From Acanthosoma haemorrhoidale (taxonomy: Eukaryota; Arthropoda; Insecta; Hemiptera; Acanthosomatidae), in assembly GCA_930367205.1 (NCBI GenBank), contig OV884014.1:77665104-77729103 (forward strand): a stretch of DNA of 64,000 bases. Direction: 5' to 3'. Positions within the stretch are counted from its first letter, which is position 1. Each line of letters opens with the position of its first letter. Positions 1-23,600 of this stretch are shown one piece after another. The notes beneath the pieces were generated by a model. It ran no database searches and was not told where the DNA came from. It saw only the letters and a list, made by a program, of their open reading frames with translations. A program made the translations under genes and the position numbers.

Positions 1-524
1 GGATTATTTATGCATTGCTTATTATATCTACTATGTTATTATTGATTGATATATGAAGATGGCAGTATTTTTCATGTTGTTTCAACATCAAAGGGACCCT
101 CCATATCAATTTCATTTCTCAACGTCAAATAAGAGACTCACATTCGGGAAACATAAATGGGTGAAATCATAAGGGTTTTAGTTACAGTTTAGAAAACGCA
201 AAGAAAATATAAAATGGTGTCACTTTTTTTACATGACTGCACAAGAGGGCAGTTTTATTTTAGCCCTAGGATTCTATTTCTTGAAGGATTTAATTTGTTG
301 TTACATTACATAGTTTTAGTACATAAAGGCCTGCTCTCTAACTCGGAGGTCACCTTCATTCCAATACTCAATGGAGAAGAGATAATGTTTTTTTAATTCA
401 ACATTTTTTACAAATCCATGGCACACCTCATGGAGAGAGAGATGAAGCCTACTGAGAAATTTTGACTGTAAATACTGAATAGATTATAAACTAATAAAAA
501 CCAGTGAGCATAATTGTTTGATAC

Positions 525-10302
<9,778 letters not shown>

Positions 10303-10316
10303 GTAGATTTGAAATT

Positions 10317-13300
10317 ATGTGGCGCCCGTTAATTATAAACTCAACTAAGTATTTTTGTTCTTTTGAAATTACGCCCTCTGGTCAAATCTGTGTCACTCTT
10401 ACGGATTTAGTACATATTTGGAAAGAAACTTTGCAACAGGAGTATGCTATAATCAGGTTTAAGGTAGATATCAGGCGCAATTAATATGAAACAGTCAGTA
10501 ATCAACATTGTGTTTGTATCATTTAAATTGAAATGCTCATTTTATGATTATTTCATGCAGGCATGTAACTCTACAGTGGATTTGTCTGAACAGAGAATAA
10601 TTAAATTTCTTGGAGAATTATTCCAGAGTAATGATGGGAACCTAGATGTCAGCTTGGAAGCACGAGAAAGTGATTTAATACTTAGCATTAGTAAAATTTT
10701 GATTATTAAGATGTCTTATTATTTCAATCTTGATAAGCAGAGTGAAAAAGCTGTATGTACTACATTTTTTCCATAACGTCATAAATATCTTTCTCTTACC
10801 AAATTCCTAAGTTAGATTCTATAATTTAAGTAGTTAAATTTATTAACTCTTTCACTACTCAATGATGGACTGGTTCATTTAGAGCCACTGTATTGGATTT
10901 TCACAGTTATAATAGTTAATGGAAAATTCTTATTTGAGTATATTCAACCAAGCCATTTTTTTTTTATACGTCTAGTAGCTTTTAATTGTTCAAATTTAGT
11001 TACATGGCATTAACATAATATTATATATTCTTGAGAATTGAGACTATTGCTGTTACACTTATTTGCAGGTCCATGATGAGATAACATTGCCACTGTTGCT
11101 TGTAATAAATGAGCTGAAGCATGGCCAGGAGCAGCTGTTTAGACAGCTAGAGGCCAAAGATTGTCATCTTAAAGAGTTTGATTTAGAAGGGTTCCAGATA
11201 ACTAGAAGTTAGTTATACTACTACTACTACTATGCTGTTATGTTTAATTACTATATTTCATTAGTGGTTATATCTTGCCCATGTGTATGTGTTGGACCAC
11301 TGACCTAAGCAGCAACTAAGGGAATACATAATGAACGTCTACACAATTGTGGGTGGTTACACCTAAACTACCAAAATGGTGATCCCTTCTGTTCTAGACC
11401 TCATACACTGTGGCACGATTCTGTACCCCAGTACCTTTTAGGAATGGTCCCCCTCATGGAGAGAGCAGTGTTCACTTATTTATATTATAATCGAGTACAT
11501 AGTATAAGCAGTAACTGATTCATATGCTGCTTTTATTTTTTCGGACTTTTTGTTATTAAATACAATAAAAATTTGAACCACCATATTCTGAAATGAAATG
11601 AACCCTATTCCCAATGGGGTGAGTACTACAATATGCATTAATTAATTAATTAGTTTTTTCTTCCAGAAAATGTCATCACTCCTTACTTCAAAAGGGATGA
11701 GTTTGAAAAAGAATTCAAAAATGGTTTGGAAGAAAGGATAAAAGCAGGCCTAAAAAATATATCCTCTATCATAACTGAAGATGTTAATAAAGTGCATTCA
11801 ACTTTTCTGAGGTATTACTATGTTTGTAATAAGATCATTTTAAAGTTATTAAAATCCACCCTCCCAATATATTAGACTTTAAAAGTTCGCCAGCTAATAT
11901 GTTATCACGATAGAAAAAGTCTACACTTAAATAATAGAAATGTACCAGGCAGCAAACTGCTCTCTAGGCCATCTTAGCACCCATAACCGACTATCTGAAG
12001 AATGTAGGGCAAACCTTGACTTGTCACTGAACAAAACCACTCTCCAATCAGCAATTGTCCAGTTTGTATACTGCTGTAAAAATTCAAGTGGAGGCATCGC
12101 CTTATTGTTCGGTCTGAAATAACCACGTTTCTGGCTGAATGCAGTACATTTTGAAGTTGAAGACTAGTTTGGAACCTCTGTCTTAAGGCTGAGAGCATTA
12201 TGAAATGGTCATCTCTGACTGAAGTAGTTGGCCGGACTCACCCGGGTCTCCGGGTTGATGCCTGTCTCTCTGAATTGATGGGGGTATCCGACTAACCAAC
12301 AATTGATTTATTCCCAAGCGTTTGACCAATTGCCTTTGGGACAAGTCTTCATCCAAGATTGTTAGTGGTTTAATTGCGAGGCCTAACCATATAAAAGCTC
12401 CAGAAAACTCAGACTCAAAAAGAACTAACAAAAACAATGGAAAAATGAACATAAGTAATCACTTAATAACAGGAAGGGACTCTATAAGACACAGTTGGAA
12501 ATGTACCATATACTGAGCCATTCATTTATTCTCTCAACGGAAGATTACATTAGAAGCTTATTTCTAATCCTTACTCCATTACTATTGACAGTGCTGGTTA
12601 GAGCCATTCCATTTTACTCAAATGAAGATGTGAACAAACAAATATAAAATACAAAGTGATGCACTAATTCAGTCCAGGAGTATTCATTGATCCATAACCA
12701 ATTGACTCAAAAGATGGATGATAAAGATAATTGATTTATCTAAGATAGGATAAAAGCCTCACAGCCATGAACAACACCATGGAATTTGAGAATAGTCGGA
12801 ACTTGCCCTAAAAATAAATGTTAAAAAGTCTCAGTACATGGACTTTTCCGGGGGATCTAAGAATTTAAAACTACCAAATTGTCCTTCATGAAGTTCTTAT
12901 AATTACCTATGTGATATATTAGTTACTGAGATGGGTGCCATGACTTCAAGGATGTCAGCAGTGTGTCGGCATGCAGTTCAAAAGTTCCCAAATCTCCCAT
13001 CTTACAAGAGATTTGAAGGTAATTGTTTACAAATGAGTCGAAGATTTTGTTGGGAGACATTGGCTTAGGATGCTGAAAAAGGTGTTAGGTCTTCATCAAG
13101 TTTAGTAATGAACCTCGTTTCGATCTGTGTCCTGATAACAAACAAATAGTGTGGGTGTTTAACAAGATCGGTGAAACATAGTCAATACATTGTCCATTAA
13201 TAAATTTGATAAAAATCTAACACTCATCAACCTAAGCCCACCTCCCAACCAACTATTCAACTCATTTATACACTTATATGTAATTAGACTAAAAATGAAC

Positions 13301-14049
13301 TCATAGGATAGTAATTGTTTACAAAACAAGTCAGTGGTGATCTAGGAAATTGAGACATGGTCTTTTAATACACAGAATGAGAATACCTAATGAGTGATAA
13401 ATGAAGGTCACATGTAAAGAGTATGAGCCACCAATATGGTGAATATGCACAAACACAGAATTCATACAGGCTATGGTGGCTCGGGTGTAGAAGACAGATA
13501 ACCTTAAAAGAAGCTACAGAAGAAATCTCCACTGCATACTTGGAGAAAGGAATAGACGAGTATCCACCAGAAACAAAGGAGGAAGCCAAGGTTCTAGTAA
13601 GTAGTATACTTATTCATTTCTGTGTATCCATCTAATAAAATATTCAATAAAAATATTCAATTACAATTTTTTACCAAATTGTTAATTATCACTTTATTAT
13701 AGGAAGTCAAGTTATTAAAGAAAGTTTATTAATATTAAGTAAGTACTTATAATAATAAAGGCCTATTAATTTGTTGTAAAGGCTTACTCAACCTCTGGAC
13801 AGCACAGAAGTGATTAAGACAGATAAATCAACCGAAGAAGATGCTAGTTCCAAAGCCAAAGTGAGGGCAATAGCTCATAGTTCGTCTTCAGTATACAAAA
13901 GTGTTATCATTTTTTTTTTTTTTTTATATTATCTGTTATATTTACAGGGAAGACTAAATAACAAAGTACCTAAAAAGAGGTGCCCCAAACCAAATCAAGA
14001 AACCGTAATTTGCAAAAGGATAAAATCTGTAAAGAAGATCATTTTGTAA
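10317..14049 (+). CDS. NHEJ1: XLF / NHEJ1 non-homologous end-joining factor
   Basis: XLF bridges DNA ends with XRCC4-ligase IV during non-homologous end joining. Exons: 10317-10463, 10561-10752, 11069-11207, 11667-11811, 13491-13596 (acceptor could instead start it at 13470, same frame), 13782-13860 and 13948-14049. Exons 1-5 join in frame with AG/GT borders. The head domain starts MWRPLIINSTKYFCSFEITP, with a DLVHIWKE helix like the vertebrate LQQVWHE segment. The coiled-coil stalk begins LPLLLVINELKHGQEQLFRQ. The tail is Lys/Arg-rich and ends KSVKKIIL, like the Ku-binding C-terminus of XLF. Total coding length (910 bp) is close to the roughly 300-residue family size. Oddity: the exon 5/exon 6 junction is off by one base, so the conceptual spliced frame either stops after 11 residues of exon 6 or the tail is reached by splicing I cannot see. 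An acceptor at 10301-10302 suggests a 5'UTR intron. Confidence 0.85.
11930..12460 (-). mobile_element. Tc1/mariner-type transposase remnant
   Basis: Sits in the XLF intron between exons 4 and 5, antisense. Minus-strand frames read DLSQRQLVKRLGIN (N-terminal helix-turn-helix), then LRQRFQTSLQLQNVLHSARN followed by VVISDRTIRRCLH (second HTH), then, after a frameshift, NWTIADWRVVLFSDKSRFAL. The last block matches the Tc1 motif W...DW..VLFSDESRF around the first catalytic aspartates. Several frameshifts are needed to connect the blocks. No terminal inverted repeats were identified. Confidence 0.8.
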
Positions 14050-14059
14050 ACTAAAAATT

Positions 14060-14065
14060 AATAAA
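14060..14065 (+). promoter_or_regulatory. XLF polyadenylation signal
   Basis: AATAAA lies 11 bases after the XLF stop codon (TAA, 14047-14049). Its position supports 14049 as the end of the last coding exon. Confidence 0.55.
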
Positions 14066-14609
14066 TTATTGTTTTTGCAATTAATCTACACAATTAAAAA
14101 TCTTTACTTACCTCTTGGAACTTATTAATAGTATCATACCTTTCTAAGCAAAGGTTTTGCTCCTGCATCATTATATACTCCAACAACAGGGCCACTTATT
14201 TCTAGTTATAAAGCCACTAGTGAAAGAAAAAAACAGTGTCTGCCTAGAGATTTTATGAATGGTTAGAATATATAAGCAAAGTTCAATAGCAGTTAATTAT
14301 TTGGTCTGATTGTATTGCAGCATTGTGTTAATGTAAAGTAACTTACCATGTAATCATCATTCACAAATAAACAGTCTGATAATAAACTAAATATAAATGC
14401 GTCTCGTTTAGCATTATCTGCCAGGTGAGTTAGGATGAGGAGCTCCCAACTGGTTGTGTTGCCATTTCTATATTATAGCAGTCGTCACCTTACTCAAGTA
14501 GTAAACACATATCCTAAATTTTAGCAGGCATCATTTGAATATTAGGTATCAGTTAACAGAAATATCAAGGGATATGTAGACAAATTATTAATAATGTTAG
14601 AAAATTATC

Positions 14610-14615
14610 TTTATT
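14610..14615 (-). promoter_or_regulatory. NEK9-like gene polyadenylation signal
   Basis: AATAAA on the minus strand, about 35 bases after the stop codon at 14650-14652. It leaves about 560 bp between the stop codons of the convergent XLF and NEK genes. Confidence 0.55.
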
Positions 14616-14649
14616 TTCTAAAATAAATTATATTAAACAGAAATATTGG

Positions 14650-17600
14650 TTAGTAACGCCTAGAAGACTGGGCTGGCTGCGTGATACCTGGCCAATCATG
14701 GGTTGCTTTGGCCAGCTCTTCCTTTATCCAATCAGGCACCTGTGACAGTCAATGATTTACTCCGCTATAGCAAACTTTAATATTTGTAACAACAATTGAA
14801 ATAAGAACAGGGAACAGAAAACATAGTACGCTGATCAATTGTTGCCTATAGTCCAACATTATATTTTTAGCTGGCATCAGCTTGTCATAGTACTCATGAT
14901 GAGAATGCCATCATGTTAGCTAGTCTACATTATTTCACTATAGTACCACTGCATTTATTAGTCTCAATGTAAATAATATATTTTTTCCCCTTAAGTATAG
15001 CAATGTACGAAGCTCCAGTTTATTAAACAGCTTGTATGATAGTGATAAAGCATAGTAGAGGTGTGGACAGTTGGGTGTTCACATTTTAACTATGTGCTTT
15101 TCATTTAGATCACTGGCTCAATCGAAACTACTGTATAAATTCTAAATTTACCCAGGCTGGCCTAATCCTCTAATAAATAAAAACTCAAATCTAAAACCAG
15201 ACCGGAGGTTCCACTTTTAATTTATAAATGGTATGGTAGCAAAGTCTGCAACTAAAAGGAACAAATCACAATGCTTCTAAAATAGTGTTCTTCACACAGT
15301 CTGAGTTTGTAAACAACCCGTGGTTTCGATAAACCTGTAGGTTTAAGTAGAATCAATTGAAGATTTTATCAAGAAAAATATTTTAACTTGAAAGAAATTG
15401 TCAGTGGCTAACAGAGCAGTTTTTATGAAGTAGGCAGATCTACCAAGCTCAAATTAAAAGCCCAGACTTTTAAAGGACTTAATGTTTTAAGGTCAGCAGC
15501 TGTTAATATAATGTGTGTATTTAAGTTCTGTTAACTAGTCAAAATTCTAATGCACTTGTATTTTTATGCCACGATTCATGTAAGGCTGATATAATAAGCT
15601 GATCTGGTAAATACAAAAAATAAGTAATGTAAATGAAAAAAATCCATGGACTAGATAAAAATTGATCTAACATGCTAGTACCATTAAATGTATACACGAT
15701 TTTATAAACTGAGGTAAACTGTTCCATTACGGCAGGCTTTTAATTGGCCAGGTCAATGTTGAATTTATACCTCTGGTAATGCTTTATTAATATTCTAGCC
15801 AAAAAGTTCCTTTAGGTAATTTAGAAAAAGTCCTTTTAACTTCAATCTTATATATGTAACCCAACCTCCTTCGAATGCATCTGCGCATAGCAGAATGAGG
15901 AGAGAACTGTCAATTCTTGTTCATTTACTTTGTTCATTTTTCACATATTGTATTAAATTCAAGGGGTTAAGGGGAAAAAAAAAAGTTTTTAAAATCTATT
16001 ACTTTCTGCTCAAAATTAAATAATAATTAGAAAAGGTCTACTAAATCATGTTGCTAGGAATTTGAAAACTTAAATAAATATTTGTATATGATGCAAGCCA
16101 CAACAAAAAAAAAAATTCTGTTTAAAGTCTCTGTATGTTCATTACATTTTTGAAAAATATCTTTATTTTGCTGAGACAAAGTGGGCTTAAAAGACCTTTG
16201 GGGTTGTCAGGCTAGAGAACGAAACCCAAAAGGATATCTTTAATTGATAAAAATTGATCTTGAGTTTAACTTTGTGTTATTAGAATATGACTTTATCTGT
16301 TAGAATATACACAGCTGAATGGCAGTGCATTGCTTTCAAAAGAAAAATTGTCCATTTTTAAATGAACGTCATAAAAGAAATGTAACACATATTAAAAGAG
16401 AACTTTACAGGGCCTAGACTATCGAAATGTTGGTCTTGTGGCTGTTCTGTCTGGACTTGTTTAGGCTGTTCTGATCTGCAGTAAGGAGCCGTAGTGTCGA
16501 CCAAGACCAGAATGCAATGCCACTGTGCTGATAGAGAGCTGACAGTGATTGTCAATCCTTCAGATATCTGCTTCTCGGAACAGTACAGCCTATAGCAAAA
16601 GGATGTATTTACAAAATGATACTGTCACCTTCCAGAAAATTAACTACACAATTTAGAAAATAATACGTACGCGAGGACTTCCTGTGGTTGGATAACAACT
16701 TGAGTTTCAATAGTTGACATGGAAATCTTTGAATTTTCAACTACTTCTTTCCCCTTAACAAAAATTACATATTTGTTCAGTAATAAAACATTATTTGCTT
16801 CTACAGGGGTTTTGATGAAAAAATATTATGTTAATAAAAATACACTCCATACAAAACAAAATTAAAGTCAAATGTGATGCATCCCACAACTAATGGTTAT
16901 TGCACTCGGGAAAATGATGTTTATTTGGTTTTTTTAATGGCTTTTTGTAGTAATATGTTGACTTTTAATGTGATAAGACAGGAAAATACTTATTTTTTAA
17001 TTGGAAGCAATTGATTAATAATTTAATCTTCATTATTTTTCATTAGCTTGTTTTTATTTTTGGGGTATCAAGTAAAACTGTCATGCTATATACCATCCCT
17101 GTAGATGAAGCTGGCATTGTAAAATAATTTCGAATAGACTTTTAATGACTTAATTATAGTTTACTTAAGCCGTAACAAATAATACATTGTTCACCTGTGT
17201 AAATCTGGTTCCCCAAAAGTAAAGAGCATTCTCATCGGTGCTAAGTAGGGTGAATGTTGGACCACATACCACCATCTGAAAAATATATTTATCAACTACA
17301 ATCAATGTCAGCTGAAGATTCATTAACAGAATTGTTCAACATTTTTATAAACTGCACTTATTAAACATAAAATTTCCATTTTTCTTTAATTTATTGAAGA
17401 AATTATTAATTATTTATTAAATATTATTCAAAAATCTAATTCTAGATACTTAATAATCATTAGCTGCATTCTGTAATCCCACTGGTTTAATAATTGTTAG
17501 CCTAAGAAAAAAATATTGACAAGGGTGGCATTCGAACTCAGGGACAACTGATCTTTGACAAATCACTCTGTAAGTTGAGCTGTCGTTATGGAACCAACGA

Positions 17601-20600
17601 GTTTGCCTGGCTGGAGATCAGGGGCAGTAGTCCTGCTTCTGTCACTATCTCTTTCTCTTAGGATTACAATTGTTATAAATACTCTTTATAAGACAATTTC
17701 ATTAAATTTAATATTGAGCACAGTGGAATACGATCTGTAAGAGACCATCATTAATGTTGAAGATAACTTGAATGTACAGGTTATTTAAGTAGACTTACGG
17801 TTGAGAATCTAGTATCCATGGCCTCTACAACTGCCGGGTAGTTTTTATAGTTGTGGCCAAGCTGAAAGTCAGCTCCCGACCCAACCGTCACCACTCGACC
17901 ATCACAGGTGAGAAGGGCAGTATGGTTGCGCCCAAAGCTCACATCCTTCAACTTCCACCTCTTCACTGACTGGACGAGGGTCAGTTCTACCACAGCAGCC
18001 ACCCTCTGCCAACAGGGGACACAACTCTGCCAGTTATCCATTCTATGGGTATTATTGAAAAAAGCCAATTTATAATAATTTCTCTCTTAACAATGTTTTA
18101 ATGTATTGACCTTTACGCGATGTCTAATCTATTTAATTAATTTTGTTACTGTTATGTTTATGTATTTACTTATAAAAAATAGTTATAGTCAGTATTTATT
18201 GATATAATGATATGCATATGGAATTGATGTTCATGGTATAGTTATTAGTTAAGTGAGTAACGATTCTAGTGGTGTGGAAAGAGTTGCTGTTGCTGCACCG
18301 AGATGACTTAAGGAAAAAGACAATCTGCTATCTCTGACACTTTATCCATACCATTGATAAATGAAAAGGTTCATCAGTGAAATTAACTGATGATATTGGA
18401 GTAAATATATTACTTATCTAAGAAGCTAGTATCCTTATTGTAATTGTCATTGAAAATTGCGTACATTCGAGTAAGAGATATGATAAAAACTTCTACATAA
18501 CCTCTTAATATGATCAATACCCAGAAAAATAGGGAAATTTATTACAACCCATTATTCTCTTGTGCCCTTAATTTAAGTTAGTATTATTAGTTTATAAGTT
18601 AAAGACAATTAGTTCAACTCAATAAAATGTCAAATTTTGCAATCAAGATAGATCTTTTAATTTGTTTTATTTATTTTGGTTAGATTAATTTTTATTTGTC
18701 CCCTAAATCATTGATTATTTTATTTGTTTAGTTTAATTATTTATAATATTGGATTGAATATTCATCTAGTCATGTCCCATAAATTTTTTAGACCAACCTA
18801 TTTATGATCAATACTGAAACACGAACCAAAATTTCATGTTGAAAATAAAAACATTAATGCAGTTCTGCCATCTGCTTATACACAATGTCTTACTGTATTA
18901 TTTGATTCACTCTGTTCCACATAATTGTACTCGAATCTTTATAATGATACTAAAAGATTATTGATTCTAGATATGTTTAATAATAGCAACAACTAAGGAG
19001 ACAGAGCAAAATAAATATATAAACAGAATGAATTACTTTTATTTTCTATCTAATGATTTTGTTAGCATTGGCAATATTAAAAAGATTACCCGCCAGCCAA
19101 GGAGCCAACTGTCCAGTGCCAACCTATTGCCTTCATTGCTGCCTGCGACTAGAAGCCTTCCACAGTTTGTGATCACACCAGTTACGTTAGGACCACACTT
19201 GATCTTTGCGACTGTCACGTTACTTGGAACTACCAACATTTCTGGCGAGCATCTAGAATTTGTGATTTACATTAGTAGTTATTTATTTATACTGCTTCCA
19301 ACCACAAGGGTCACATAATGTGGATTCACTTATAATACATAAAATAGAAATGTATATGTGTTCTGCAAAAGTTTCTAAACTGTTAGAGATACATTTAGAA
19401 TGGAAAATCCTGGATTAGTGGATGGGTTGGATCAGATCTCTCAATTTCAACAGTAATCTCCCTCCCTATTTTGACTTCATTGCTCAACTTACAATCCTTT
19501 TTTTTACTCAATTCATACCAAATTTAACAAAAGTATTTTTTAGGATCTTAAAGAAACTACTGTGGTGCCTCATCTAAAATTTTTACTACTTTTCTCCTCC
19601 CCCCTTCCTTAGATTTTATTTATTTTATTAGTACCAAATTTTTCATGATTTGTGTTAAGTACCTCAGAAGAAATACTGTGTGTTTCTTGACATTGAAATT
19701 CGGTGAATATTAGCCAAGACCCTGCTGATAGGATACTTTTGTTAATAATTATGGTTTGCCTCTTGTTGGCCGGCTGTTGTTTACTACTCATCCTTATTGA
19801 CATGGTTTATCAGGTATTTACTCACACTCTCATTCCAGAAGCCAACAAGCCCCAGGCGTAGATGTTTCCATCTCGAGTGAGGCAGACTATGTGGTCATCT
19901 CCACAGCTTATGTCCATAACATCAACATTTAGGAGCTTGTCTGAGCAATCAATAACATTGTAATGCAATGATATGTAGGATTTATTCTATAATTTAATTA
20001 TCTTATAATAATTTTCAACAAACCGAAAAAAGTAAACATAGATTAGCTAATGCTTTGTTCACAAGTATTTTTTAAATTTATATTATTTTTTTTGTTCATA
20101 TCTGGAATCATTAACTTGAAACAAGAGTTCAACTTTGTTGCTTATTTCCCACTTTTAAATAAAACTATAAGGCTGTTTATTTAAATTTTTTTAAAGAATC
20201 AAATTTTGGAATGTTTTGGTACAAACTAAGCTTTTAAAATTAAAATAAGCTTCTAAACAATTTATTTGAATGAAAAAAACAGTGACTTTTCGAGGTATTT
20301 ATTCATGTGTTTCACCAATGTTTTCCAAAGTTTTTTTTGTAAAGAATCACCGACAGCCTGGATTGGTAATATATTTATACATACACATACATACCAATTA
20401 GCTTTGGTGAAGAGACATCATCCCAGTGACCGTGGCCGAGAGTGCCCCAGTCTCCACGACCACAGGTGAAAACCATCCCAGAGTCGGTGACAAATGCACT
20501 AAACCCGTTGCCTGCACTCACCCTATCGACAGCTCAGAAACTTCATCTCAAGTTACTGAATTTTATATCAACAACTAATTATAGGTTATATTGTTGACTG

Positions 20601-23600
20601 TGAGTAGTTATTGAATTAAAAGAATAGTCAATTAATTTTCTGCCATGAATAAGTATATTTTTAATATAAAAAAGTGCATTCAGCAGCTCTAATAATATTA
20701 TTAGATTCATATCTCAGACATTTCTCTAATAAGCAGTATTCTCATAATTGTGAGGAAAATAGACTGATTTGTTGGAAAATAAAAAAAAAACTGAATTAGC
20801 TATAATAATTTTCATTCAATTATTAATTCATATACATTTAATTAATTAATGATCCTTAATTTTTTATTATGAGGTTAGCACTGTTTTTTATGTTGTCCAT
20901 TCATGTGAAACCTCTTGGTCAATGAAGGGACTTAAATTGTAATATCACAGGGCTTTAAAAGCATAAAAATGTAGAATCGGTCGTGATGGAAATTTTTTCA
21001 TTCTAAATAGATAAGATAAATACTGAACTATATACTTACAAAGCTATTGACTTGCTGACCAATGACTGTATAAGCTTTGGCTCTTCTTGCCAATCTGGCT
21101 TAGACTCGTGGCCGAGCTCTCCTCTCTTACCTTCGCCCCAGCTGTACACCAACATATCTGCCACGGTTATGTTATTTATAAACATTATATCCAACAATCT
21201 ATACCTTCTCAAGGGTATGGGAAACTTGATAATAAACAGAACAAATAAGAACTCTAATCTGTTCGTTTCACAAGGCGAAAAAAAGTTATGATTGATGGAA
21301 AAGTTCCTTATAGTTGCAATATGCCAAAAACTTCTATTTTTTCATTTATAAATGCAGTTATTAGTTCACCCAACACAATTTTTTTTAAACTAGTAACAGT
21401 TGTTACTGAGAGGGGGTTGCGATGGTCGCACAGGCTTTACCTCAGTAAAGGTCCAAGGTCCCAGAACTGCAGCAATTAAATTTTCACTGAAAGAGGGCAG
21501 ATATTTATTTATCTACTGTCAACTTGCTGTACAGTATATCTTTTATTATCAGAGCTGGGCAGGGACAGAAGTACATGCAGCTCGTGATAGTTCATATGGC
21601 CTGCAGTAGTATTTGTTTTCCACTGCCGTTCTATAATAATCTAGGCTCAATTGCTTTTTTGAAGCAAATAAAGATAACTAACTGTTAATGAATAATTTTT
21701 TTTAAGTTCAATAATCTACCTGGCAATGGCCTCAATGAGGCAATTGAGGCAGCATTGTATTTGGAGCACTGGGATCACAAAACTCAATACTTGCATGGAG
21801 CAAGGCAAGCATTTAACGGAAAATTTGTAAACAACTCAAATACTGTAAATGTATTACATTATTTATTTATTTTTCTTTCATGTAAAAGTTTGATTGTCAA
21901 GGACCCCCTGAGATTTTTATACCATCTCTAAACAACTGCTCTCTCCTAGTAACTACAAACAACTGCAGTCCCAGCATTCCTCTCTGATGTTCCAATTACT
22001 GACATACTTCCTGCTATTACATTTACTTGTTTTGGATTTAAACTTTTTATTATTTATTTTTCTTATTTAATATTTTATATAGTAAAATAATCATTATTTT
22101 AAATCACTTCTTAAAAATAACATTACAATATGTTGTATTTATAACTACTTATTTTCAAACATAAGCTGCTTTCCAACCGACATAGAGAGATATAAATAAA
22201 AATCAATAAAAAAACTGTCTGAATATTGATCCTGTTGGCTGACCTGAGGTGAGAGCGATGTAGTGGGCAGTTCCGACAGCAATATTAAGAACCTTGGCAG
22301 TGGGCGGCAGCTGGATGGGGCACATCTGGAACGAGGGACCCTGCCCACTCAGCTGGTACAGCACAGAGCGTATCTTCACTTCTCTGCACAGAAACATGTC
22401 ATTAGTAATCAATACCATCTCTCAAGGCTCATTTTATTTTAAATCCATTATTAATTGGGCAAGCAATTACTTATAATTGATGTGATGACCATTCAACTTT
22501 GAAACAATTTTATCGTAGAGGTTGGAGACTCGAGAAGCTACAACTGACGCAGGCGGTCTCAGATTGGGATCCATCTGCAGCAGGTCTTTCACTAGTAGCT
22601 TCAATCCTGATGAGTATATGGACGGTAGAGGTTCATATACACCCTGCACGGCATAATTCTTAATTATAAGTAAACTACATAATATTGGATATATAAATAG
22701 ATGGAGAAATTTATGTATTACAGTTAATAATGACTTTAAGTTTCATATTTTAACGAACAGTTGTGGAAGAGCATTTAGGGAGTTGATAAGGATTGTTATA
22801 ATATTTTGTCTACAATTAAAAGAAATAATACTTTCAATCTGGGACATAGCCCTGTTGAATAACAATTTCAATTGCCAAACCAGCAAACATAATATTACTA
22901 GATATATTAATGGAATTAATAGTTTATTACCAATAGTATTGTAAATAACCAGATAAGTCAAATTACGTGCAAAAATAACATTTAACTCATTTAACACTGC
23001 CACATGTCATGGATGAATATCATTATCAATAATTACATTTATTTGTGGCCCGAGAGGCCACCTAAGGGGCACCCATACTAAAAAGGGGCTATACCTTGTC
23101 CTTATGCAAGCTCAATATTTTTCCCAAGGGGAATAGGGTATAGTTCTGAAATAGGGTATTCCATATAAAGTATTGAATCCATCTTAGTCCTATTTGGGAG
23201 AATTTTAACACTAACAATGATACATAACAGCTTCAAGTATTGCCAGGTATACAGCATCACACTCGGCTATTTTAAACTATAATCCACTAAGAAATGGCAC
23301 AGTTATAGAGCTAAAGAATAAATACCTTCATGATTTTGTTGACAAGTGCCGGTAGGTTGGAACCCTGGAAAGTCTTCTCCCTGCATGCGAGCTCATAGAG
23401 GACACAGCCTAAAGCCCACATGTCTGACTTCTCATCGTACTGTTTCCCCTCACACTGAAACAGTTCAAAGAAATATTACTGCATTAATAAACAACAGAAA
23501 TATAATATAAATAACACCGTTGCGAAATTAATTGAGTGAAACACTTTATTTATTGACCTGTGCTGCCCAACTACATTGGGTTGCTTCAATACATATAACT

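Noticed and set aside
1..524. SH3 exon of Abi
   Set aside because: No frame on the minus strand continues with the expected SH3 start after PGWVPKNYIEK, so the exon is taken to be outside the window.
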